Shown piece after piece: positions 1 to 8,600 of a DNA stretch of 64,000 nucleotides (position 1 is its first letter; the number at the start of each line of letters is the position of its first letter). Position numbers and translations under genes: made by a program. The stretch comes from Trifolium pratense (lineage: Eukaryota; Streptophyta; Magnoliopsida; Fabales; Fabaceae): positions 26,722,001-26,786,000 of the forward strand of contig NC_060060.1 of assembly GCF_020283565.1 (NCBI RefSeq), in the 5' to 3' direction. The notes under the pieces are model-generated. The model had not been told where the DNA came from. It saw only the letters and a program-made list of their open reading frames with translations, and made no database searches.

Positions 1-3000
1 TTCAAGTGCATATTTTCTTTGTGAAAGAGTGATTCCCTGTTTGGATCGAGATACCTCTATGCCCAAAAAATATTTTAAGTTACCCAAATCCTTGAGCTTG
101 AATTGCTCCATGAGATGAGCTTTAATTCTCTCAATTTCTTGGAGATTATTTCCTGCCAAGATGATGTCATCGACGTAAATAAGGAGGGCAGTAAAACTAG
201 TGTCACGGTGTCTAACAAATAAGGAGTGATCTGATTTTGATTGAGTGTAATCAGCAAGGATGAGGACTTTGGATAATTTGATAAACCATTGACGAGAGGC
301 TTGCTTTAGCCCATACAAAGATTTATGAAGCTTGCAAACGCGTGTCTCTCCCTTTCTTCCATAACCGGGAGGTAAGGACATGTATACCTCTTCCTCAAGA
401 TCACCATGGAGAAAGGCATTGTTGACATCTAGTTGTCTAAGATGCCAATTCATGGAAGATGCAACAGCAAGCAATAACCGAACAGTAACAAGTTTAGCAA
501 CGGGTGCAAATGTCTCACGATAATCAAAACCTTCAATCTGGCTGTACCCTTTTGCAACCAAACGAGCTTTGTAGCGCTCAATGGTTCCATCCGGGTTAAA
601 TTTGATTTTATAAACCCATTTGCAACCCACTGGATTCTTGTTAGGAGGCAAATGTTGGAGAGACCAAGTGCCGTTATCATGGAGAGCACGAAGTTCTTCA
701 TCCATGGCAAAACGCCACTTAGGATCCTTGACTGCTTGGTGAAAGGAGGTAGGTTCTTTGATAGCTGAAATAGAAGTGGTAAAAGCACGATGTGCAGGAG
801 AAAGTCTATCGTAATTAAGAACACTAGATAAGGGATGAGGAATACCTTTAGGAGCAGTCAACACCGAGTGAGACGACGATGAAGAACGAGTAGGCAAGGA
901 CACTTCCACATGGTACTGCCGAAGATAGTTGGGTGGTCGTATGAGTCGCTTAGCCATAAGAGCGGGAGGAGGAATGTCATGAGGTGCTTCTGGTGGTGTT
1001 ATTGTTGTAGAATCTGAAGTTGAGGCTTCTATAGTGGAGACAATGGTAGGAATAATTGTATCTTGAGACTCTATAGTTGGTGTCACAATAGGTGGTGTTG
1101 GTTGTTGGTCATCAAAAGCAGTTGGTGTGTGTGTAGGAAAGGATGGCGTAGTTTCATGGGAGCTTGAATCAAAAGGCTCAATATTTGGAAGGGGAATTTG
1201 GTGTGTTGAAGGAGTGGGCATGGTGGCAGCGGAAGAATAAGGAAAGATGTGCTCATGAAAAATGACATCTCGAGAAGTAAAAGTTTTACCGGTGGCTAGA
1301 TCATATACTCGATAACCTTTGGTACCGTAAGGGTAACCGAGAAAAATGCAGCGAATTGAACGAGTGTCAAACTTTGTTGGTTTATGATGGTGGTTGGAGG
1401 CAAAGCATAGACAACCAAAAACCCGTAAGTGGTGGTAAGTCGGTGGTTTGTGGAATAGTATCTCAAAAGGTGTTTTTCCATGTAGAATGGGTGTTGATGT
1501 GCGGTTGATTAAGTAGGCGGCAGTAAGGATAGAGTCACCCCAGAAGGTTTTGGGAAGGTTTGCTTGAAAAAGTAAGGCACGGGCTACATTGAGAAGGTGA
1601 CGATGTTTTCGTTCTACAACACCATTCTGTTGTGGGGTTGAGACACAACTCGTTTGGTGAATAATTCCCTTGTCATGATATGTGTTTGGAATGGAGAATT
1701 CTAGACCATTGTCACTACGAATGATTTTAATGCGCGATTCAAATTGGGTTTCTACTAGATTTATAAACGTAAGTAGATAATTTCTAGCTTCAGATTTTGT
1801 ATGTAAAAGGTAAACCCATGTGCATCGAGAAAAATCATCTACTATAGTGAGGAAATATTTTGCCCCTTGTAAAGTTGGAACATGATAACCGCCCCAAATA
1901 TCAACATGAATCAATTCAAAACAAGATTTTGTATTAATATAACTAGCAGAAAATGGTTGTCTAGTTTGTTTAGCAAGTGGACAAATGGAACAATCATTAA
2001 TAGAATGAAATTTTACAAAATCAGAACATAAAGAGATGGCGTGCAGGCTTTTATTTGAGGGGTGACCAAGTCGTTGGTGCCAAAGAAGAGGATTTCTTGA
2101 AGTGACCGTGGCAGCGAAAATACTACACCCAGAAAACTTCGACGTATCCAAGTAGTAAAGTCCAGCTTCCTCAATTCCCGTCCCAATCGTCTTCCCCGAA
2201 TGTTGGTCCTGCACATAACAAAGGTTGTTGGTAAAAGTTGCATAACAAAAAGAGGTTTGATTTAATTTTGCCACAGATATTAAATTCAATTCAAAGGAAG
2301 GTACACAAAGCACATCGTAAAGTATCAGGCTTTTAGAAAAATGTATTGTCCCTATATGTGTGACTTGAGCAAGGGCATGGTTAGGTAAATGGACATAACG
2401 ATTTGTAACCGGGCTACTAGTAGTGAAAAATTGAGACGAACAAACCATGTGATCAGTGGCTCCTGTATCGAATATCCATCTAACACTCTTACCATATGTG
2501 GGAGATGTAGGGGATATACCTGAAAGGTTGTTCATTGTCGACACTTGATTGGCAACACTAACCGATTTTGTCCGATCAATAAGTTCAAGTAAATCACGAT
2601 ATTGCTCTGCAGTCAGGCTGTAGGAGGGTGTTGTTTCGACCTTGTCAAGTTTGGAACTCACATGATGAGCTTTAGAGAGTGAGTTTGAAGGATCTTTCTT
2701 ATCCCCTTGAACATTTACTCGCTTCAGCTTGCGACAAATGTCGATGGTATGACCCTTGTAGCCACAATGATCACATTTTAGATGTTGACGACAATGTTCA
2801 GCAATGTGTCCAACAAGATTGCAGCGGTCACATTTGATATGTGGATTCCTCGGTTGATGATTCCCTTTCAAATTTGGTGGCTCGTTTCTGACAGCAAATG
2901 CCATTGCATCCGCTGTTGTTTGTGGAGAAATGTTTCTCTGTTTTTCATCTTGGATGATGAGGGAAAATACTTTATTCACGGGTGGTAATGGATCCATGAG

Positions 3001-3648
3001 TAAAATTTGTCCTCGAGCTCCAGCATAAACTGGGTTGAGTTTCATCAGAAACTGAATGGTGCGTTGAGATTGTTGATACTCCTTTAATTTTTTAGCCATG
3101 TCACCATTAATTTGTGGAAGAGGACTAAGGGCATCACGTGCATCCCACAGACCCTTTAACTTGGTGTAGTAGTCACCAATGCTCATATCTCCTTGAATGC
3201 ACTCATGAATCTCTTTTTCAATGTGGAAGAGATGCACACTATTTGTATGAGAGAAACGCTCTTTCAATTCCATCCAGATCTTAGAGGCATCATCAGTGTA
3301 CATTACACTTTGAGCAATGTTGGGTGAAATAGTGTTGAGAATCCAGCCTTTGACAAGAAGGTTGCAGCGGATCCATTGCCTGTATTCCTTGGAGGATGTT
3401 GTTGATGGCTTCATGATGGATCCATCCACAAAGCCATCCTTGTTTTTAGTGGTGAGAGCCATGAGCATGGCATGACTCCAAAGAGGATAATTGCTTTGTG
3501 ACAATTGTTGAGTCACAAGAACCAAACCTGGTTGGTCAGAGTGATGCAGATATAGCGGATCGCTTGGATCATCGTACACATTGATAATGGGTTTCTTTGT
3601 GTCGTTCGATGCTTTGGGCGTTGATAAGGTTTCATCATGTTTTTCCAT
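1..3648 (-). CDS. Copia gag-pol polyprotein, C-terminus outside the window
   Basis: The frame opens at the ATG at 3648-3646 and stays open to position 1, giving about 1216 codons. Domains in order are: a UBN2/DUF4219-like copia gag (residues ~1-250); two CCHC zinc knuckles starting near residues 273 and 292; a protease with the WIFDTGATDHM core (active Asp near residue 394); a GAG-pre-integrase HHCC zinc-binding region (LGHP...CSICPLAK); an integrase core with Asp in HVDIWGG, Asp in RSDNG and Glu in VVERKHR; and a reverse transcriptase of the RVT_2 type with YVDDI near residues 1158-1162. The polyprotein should make the particle, cleave itself, copy the RNA and integrate the DNA. The RNase H part is not visible. 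Two zinc knuckles in tandem are more than the single one usual for copia gag. Confidence 0.92.
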   Translation of the reverse strand, partial: MEKHDETLSTPKASNDTKKPIINVYDDPSDPLYLHHSDQPGLVLVTQQLSQSNYPLWSHAMLMALTTKNKDGFVDGSIMKPSTTSSKEYRQWIRCNLLVKGWILNTISPNIAQSVMYTDDASKIWMELKERFSHTNSVHLFHIEKEIHECIQGDMSIGDYYTKLKGLWDARDALSPLPQINGDMAKKLKEYQQSQRTIQFLMKLNPVYAGARGQILLMDPLPPVNKVFSLIIQDEKQRNISPQTTADAMAFAVRNEPPNLKGNHQPRNPHIKCDRCNLVGHIAEHCRQHLKCDHCGYKGHTIDICRKLKRVNVQGDKKDPSNSLSKAHHVSSKLDKVETTPSYSLTAEQYRDLLELIDRTKSVSVANQVSTMNNLSGISPTSPTYGKSVRWIFDTGATDHMVCSSQFFTTSSPVTNRYVHLPNHALAQVTHIGTIHFSKSLILYDVLCVPSFELNLISVAKLNQTSFCYATFTNNLCYVQDQHSGKTIGTGIEEAGLYYLDTSKFSGCSIFAATVTSRNPLLWHQRLGHPSNKSLHAISLCSDFVKFHSINDCSICPLAKQTRQPFSASYINTKSCFELIHVDIWGGYHVPTLQGAKYFLTIVDDFSRCTWVYLLHTKSEARNYLLTFINLVETQFESRIKIIRSDNGLEFSIPNTYHDKGIIHQTSCVSTPQQNGVVERKHRHLLNVARALLFQANLPKTFWGDSILTAAYLINRTSTPILHGKTPFEILFHKPPTYHHLRVFGCLCFASNHHHKPTKFDTRSIRCIFLGYPYGTKGYRVYDLATGKTFTSRDVIFHEHIFPYSSAATMPTPSTHQIPLPNIEPFDSSSHETTPSFPTHTPTAFDDQQPTPPIVTPTIESQDTIIPTIVSTIEASTSDSTTITPPEAPHDIPPPALMAKRLIRPPNYLRQYHVEVSLPTRSSSSSHSVLTAPKGIPHPLSSVLNYDRLSPAHRAFTTSISAIKEPTSFHQAVKDPKWRFAMDEELRALHDNGTWSLQHLPPNKNPVGCKWVYKIKFNPDGTIERYKARLVAKGYSQIEGFDYRETFAPVAKLVTVRLLLAVASSMNWHLRQLDVNNAFLHGDLEEEVYMSLPPGYGRKGETRVCKLHKSLYGLKQASRQWFIKLSKVLILADYTQSKSDHSLFVRHRDTSFTALLIYVDDIILAGNNLQEIERIKAHLMEQFKLKDLGNLKYFLGIEVSRSKQGITLSQRKYALE

Positions 3649-3691
3649 GGAAAATATGATTAAAAGGGTATTTGAGCTATAGAGGTTTGGT

Positions 3692-3705
3692 TGCTCCTGA
3701 TACCA
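3692..3705 (-). other. Primer binding site of the copia element
   Basis: On the minus strand these bases read TGGTATCAGGAGCA. This is close to the complement of the 3' end of plant initiator tRNA-Met (TGGTATCAGAGC). It directly follows the LTR end, the standard place for minus-strand DNA priming. Confidence 0.85.
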
Positions 3706-3937
3706 TGTAAAAGAACACAATATCTTTAGTGTATTATTGATCTCTTTGAATTACACTTGTTGCTGTCTATTTGTACACGAGAGAGTGATGAAACTATGCC
3801 TAAAACAAAGGAAACTTAACTATTATGCTAATCAGAAGTAGCTATACAAGGCAATAATTAAATATTGACAGTAAACTAAATCAGACAAAACAAAGAGAGA
3901 ATCAAGGATCATTTATGTAGGATCATGATTCTTAACA
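3706..3937 (-). repeat. 5' LTR of the copia element
   Basis: This 232-bp block begins with TG and ends with CA. It sits directly beside the primer binding site, as a copia 5' LTR should. Its length is within the copia range. The partner 3' LTR is outside the window, so the boundaries rest on the TG..CA ends, the adjacent primer site and the point where LINE sequence starts (3938). Confidence 0.8.
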
Positions 3938-4735
3938 TGAATTGGTCCCTTCAATGCAAAATTACAGTCGCTGCAGCTTTGGTTAACCTGATCAATGCTA
4001 TTTGGTTTGCAAGGAATCAAGCTAGATTTCAAAACAATCACATCACATGGAATTCTCTCATTACCATAATAACTGCCAACACTACTTTATCGGTAATAAT
4101 TCTAAGAAAGTTGCTTCTAATTCCATTAGGAGATTTTATAGTTTTGAAACATTTCAATATAGTTATTCATCATTCCAATGCTCCTGAGATTAAAGAAATG
4201 TTGTGGCAACCTCCTTTAGTCAATTGATGGAGCGAATAAAGGAAATCCAGGACTTGCTTCATGTGGTGGTGTATTTAGGAATCATGAGGCTGATTTGATT
4301 TACTGTTTTGCTGAGCCTTTGGGTCTTGTTACATCTTTTCAAGCTGAACTTTGTAGTGCTGTGAGGGCTGTAGAGGTGGCACACAACATGAATTGGAACA
4401 ATATTTGAATTGAAACTGACTCAATGCTAGTGGTTTTAGCTTTCAAAAATTTCAACTCAAATGTTTCATGGAATTTAAGAAATAGATAGCACAATGTGAA
4501 GCTTCTTTGCAATCAAATAAATTGTACCGTGTCCCATATTTGTAGGGAAGGGAACCAAGTGGCTGATTCTCTTGCTAATTATGGTTGTTCTATTCTCAAT
4601 TTTACATCTTGGCAACAAGTTCCTGATTTTGTAAATGCTAGTTTAATTAAAAAAAACAAGTTAGGAATTCCTAGTTTTCGTTTTTGCAACTCTTGCAGGA
4701 GTTTTGGTCTATGCCCACTCCTTTTGTTTTGTTAA
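3938..4735 (+). pseudogene. LINE-derived RNase H remnant
   Basis: Three reading frames together read as the C-terminal part of a plant non-LTR element: a WFARNQARF-type linker (from 3940), an RNase H core with the DGANKGNPG-like first Asp region (~4226), an ELCSAVRA-type Glu segment (~4345), an ETDSMLVV Asp segment (~4410), and a final CREGNQVADSLANYG segment (~4540-4590). Frameshifts and at least two stops break it. The 5' part of the LINE is absent because the copia element lies at 3937. It is a dead fragment. Confidence 0.8.
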
Positions 4736-4829
4736 TCCTTGCTCTTTATCTTATATATATTTTGGGTTGGTTAGCTCTTTGCTACCAACCTCCTTTTGGC
4801 TTAAAAAAAATTAAGGATGGATGTTATGA

Positions 4830-5102
4830 TTTTTATGAGGACTTATATTTATACTAATATTTTAATTAATATAAGTGTCTATTTTCTATAATTTTAACGG
4901 TGACTTATATTTCTACTCATATATAACTCATGCTTATTTTTTTATAATTTTTTGATGAACCTATACTTATACTCATATATATTGATACGGAAGCCTTTTT
5001 TTTATAATTTTTACGGAGACTTATATTCTTTCTTTTTTTTATAGAACGGGGATTTATATTCCTACTCATATATTAATACAAGTAAAAAATCTCAAGAGGG
5101 AG

Positions 5103-5103
<1 letters not shown>
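4830..5103. repeat. Degenerate ~65-bp AT-rich tandem repeat, left block
   Basis: About four diverged units share the pattern ctatgaggacttatatt, then actcatatattaatat, then gtctatttttataattt. The same unit returns at 15075-15260, 15595-15680 and 15888-15935, on the far side of the virus and foldback cluster. The blocks were therefore probably one array before the insertions. No coding content is seen. Confidence 0.6.

Positions 5104-5146
<43 letters not shown>
5104..5146. repeat. (TA)n microsatellite, left flank of the viral insert
   Basis: About 21 TA units run directly up to the first base of the viral sequence. A matching (TA)n tract follows the right end of the virus at 12677-12717. Confidence 0.95.
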
Positions 5147-5149
<3 letters not shown>

Positions 5150-5183
5150 ATCTTTATGTTATTAAATTTATTGTGTTAATTAT
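5146..5183 (+). repeat. Terminal redundancy of the viral copy, left
   Basis: These 38 bases match 12641-12678 exactly (both start ttttatctttatgttatt). The right copy lies just after the poly(A) signal. This looks like a viral sequence present twice because the integrated copy is slightly longer than one genome. A target duplication of 38 bp would be very unusual. Confidence 0.8.
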
Positions 5184-5633
5184 TAATGACTTTACTATAT
5201 TTATTAATCTTTTACCACTATTTTCATCATGCAATACCTTTGTTTGGATTATGTTCATGCTCACATTATGGTATCAGAGCCTTAAGGGTTCTGAGACCTC
5301 CTGAGTTAATAAATTTTTAAGATTGTTATAGTTTGCATTTTGAATATTTACTTTAAACATTTTTTTTTCTTATTTTTGCTAAAGTGCCTCAATCCACGAC
5401 CCTGAGTGTTGGCCTGTTTTAGAAGAATATGCTGAATAGCTGGGTGGTCCAGGTAGTAAGACCCGAGGTTAGGGCAGTGAAACCGTTGGTTTAGCCTAGT
5501 TGTATGTTCATCTAAAGCTTAAACAAAAATAAGGGGAGGAGAGAGAGTCACATAGTAAAGAAAAGATAAGAAAATTTTAAATAAAAATTCAAGGTCAATC
5601 TGTATAAATTTTAAAAATAAACTTAATTCAGAG
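5184..5633 (+). promoter_or_regulatory. Viral leader with primer binding site
   Basis: This is non-coding sequence between the terminal repeat and ORF1. It holds TGGTATCAGAGC at 5269-5280, an exact match to the plant initiator tRNA-Met primer site. That site conventionally marks position 1 of caulimovirid genomes. The following ~350 bases have no long reading frame and contain only short start codons, as expected of a pregenomic RNA leader. The integrated copy is therefore opened about 120 bases upstream of conventional position 1. Confidence 0.8.
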
Positions 5634-8600
5634 ATGTCTCGGTTACTGAATAGGGCTTGGAGCAGTGTTAGTGGTAGAAGTAGTAGGTCTAACAGAACTT
5701 TAGTCCCGCCTACCTCAGGTACTGAAACAACATTAAACCAAGATACTTTTCAAAATCAAGAATTAGAAGTACAAGAAATGGAAAATAAATTAATTAATTG
5801 GAATATGCCAGAGATTAAGTTAAATGAAATTTATAAGATTAGTACCTTCGATTTTAAAAGTCAAAAAGTTATACATACTCTAGAACAAGCTAGAAATGTA
5901 AAGAATAAACAAGAAACTTTTACGTTATTAGATAAAAAACTATTAGACCAACATTATAAAGATGGATTCAGATACATCCACTTGGGACTAGTGCAAGTGG
6001 CAGTAAAACCCTTACATAAACTAGGATTAAATTCACCCATATTACTAATTTTACGAGATTCTAGAATTAGAGACTTTCATGACTCTGTTATAGCCATGTT
6101 AGAATCTAATCTTAATGATGGTCCTGTTTATTTTAATTGTTATCCAAATTACTCGATGAGTTTAAATGATGAGATTACAAGTTCATCTTTAGTCATCTGC
6201 GTCCAACATCAAAATGATAACTTTACAGAAGGAATATCTAATGTAGATATTATTACTAGAATAACTTATAAGGTTACCAATGTTAACTACAATTATAAAT
6301 CTTTAAGATCTACACCTAGAAATGAAACATGTATTATAGAAGCTAATCTAAAGAAATCTAGTATAATTACCCCGAAAATATTAACCATTTCAGAATTAAA
6401 AGAGAAGATTCCAGAAGAATGGATAATAGAAAATACTACTACGCAACCAGAAAAACTAGAATCAAGATCTATTAGAGATATTATTACTGATCAAGATGGA
6501 AACATTAGAATTAGAATGAATAGAAGTCAATCGTTTAGATACAATCAGTCGCCAAGCATAGGATCTTCCTCTGCTAGACGTTCTGTAGACTCCACGATTA
6601 GATTAAACTTAGCAGGAGTAAATTTTGCTCCAACAATACCGCAACCCATTTATCAAGAGAGAATCAGTAGATCTCCTTCACCTACTGAATCTCAAATATT
6701 AGGGATGATTAAAGCAGAAGAACCTTTTGAAATTGATAAAGTCTGGATTAGAGAAGATTTTTTAGCTTATTTTAATAAAGAAAAACGTAGATGGTATTTT
6801 GATACCTTTCCGGAAGAAAAAAGAAGTTTATATCTAAAATTATTTTATCAATTCTTAGAACATCATGAAGTGAACATTTACTTCTTTACCTGGTTCGAAT
6901 TATACTATTTAGATAATAACCTACTAAATCCTTATGCTAAAAAATTATTTTTAAATACTAAAACTAGACTTAGTATTAAATGGAAAACGTCAAGAAAGGA
7001 GATAGTTGAAGCTATTCATCCTCCTCTTGAAGCCATTAAAATTACACCACCTAAAGAAAACATCGAAATAGAAGCCTCGCCTTTTAAAGTTATAATTAAC
7101 TCTACAGAGCAAAAGAAAGATATAAATAATATTCATAGTCAACTAAATTACACTAATCAAATATTACACACCATGGCGCAACAATTAGATAGAGTAGAAC
7201 AATTTTTACCAGAAACTTTAGAAACTAAAGTATCTGACCCTACTAGGCCAATCTATCATTATAATATACCTACAGATAAAGAAATTAAAGATTTGACTCT
7301 AGGATTTAATCCAGAACAGAAATTAGATGAATTAGTAGATAGATTAAAAGTCTTAAATATAGGATCAACATCAGAAGTTAAAATTAACACTCTATCACTT
7401 GGAAATGAAGAAGAGAATATTATTTCTCGTTTGGACAAAGCCCCTCGGCCTAAAACTCGAAATTATTATCCTAGGCCTTCCTTTGCTGATGTTCAGTTTG
7501 AGGAAAGAAATAGTTTTATCGGAGACAGTTACTCCGGAGACTGTATTATAGAGTGGAACATAGATGGTGCATCTGAACAACATATATTAAATATTATTCA
7601 GAATATGACTATGGCAGCAACTGCCTTCAAAATTAAAAAGAATTCAGATAGGAAAACAAAAGATATGCTTGTAATGGGGTTTACAGGCCAATTAAAAGGT
7701 TGGTGGGATAATATCCTCAGTGAGGAAGATAAGTTAAAAATTGATTCAGCTGTTAAACTAGAAACAAATGAAGAAATTTGTGTTACAACCCTATTATATG
7801 CGATAACTAAGTTTTTTATAGGAGAACCTTTAAAATTACAACAAAGAGCATCTGATCAATTATTAAATCTTTATTGTCCAACCATGTCAGATTACCGTTG
7901 GTATAAAGATATGTTTCTTTCTAAGTTATGTCTGCGTCTTGATGGAGCGGCCATTTATTGGAAAGAAAGATTTATTAGTGGATTACCTAGATTATTTGCA
8001 GAAAAAGTTAAAGGTAATATTAGACAAAACTACAACGGAGAGATACCCTTTAACTCATTAACTATGGGAGAAATATCAAATTATATTGTTGAAACTGGAT
8101 TACAAATCTGTACTGATTATAAGATACAAAATAAGATTAAAAATGAGAAAGCAAATAATAAAAGAGAACTGGGATCGTTCTGCGAACAATACGGTGCTAC
8201 CCCCATAAGAGCTCCTAGTAATCCTAAGAGTAAAAAGAAAGCTTTTAGTAAAAATAAGAAAAATCTTAAAAAATATTATAAGAAAGATAATTACCAAAAA
8301 GAAAATTATCAAGAAAATAAAAAGTTTTATAAGAATTCAAGAAAAAAGAAAGGTAGAAACTCTTACCAGAAAAATAATAACAAAAATAAAGACATTAAGT
8401 GTTATAAATGTGGTCGATTTGGTCATTACGCCAATGACTGCAAAGTTAAAGAAAAAATTCAACAAATTAGTAATTTAAATATATCAGAGGAATTAAAAAA
8501 CAATTTAATTCGTACTTTAGAAAATATAATGCTATTATCAGACGACGATTTCTCTTCATCTAGTGAATCTGAAGTTGAAGAGATTAACAATTTAATTGAA

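Larger units (their letters stand above)
1..3937 (-). mobile_element. Ty1/copia LTR retrotransposon, 5' part, cut by the window edge
   Basis: On the minus strand the element reads 5' LTR (3937-3706), tRNA-Met type primer binding site (3705-3692), leader, then gag-pol. The coding order is gag, protease, integrase, reverse transcriptase, which defines Ty1/copia. The 3' end of pol, RNase H, the polypurine tract and the 3' LTR lie beyond position 1. The right end abuts a LINE-derived RNase H region, so this copy landed inside an older LINE. No stop interrupts the visible coding frame, which suggests a fairly young insertion. The missing LTR would be needed to date it. Confidence 0.93.

Noticed and set aside
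75..2243. Five short frames on the minus strand in the copia region
   Set aside because: They are in a different frame from the long open gag-pol frame, which explains the region fully.
5269..5280. tRNA-Met primer site read as evidence for an LTR retrotransposon
   Set aside because: No LTR of usable length flanks it. There is no integrase, and a movement-protein domain is present, so the pararetrovirus reading is better.
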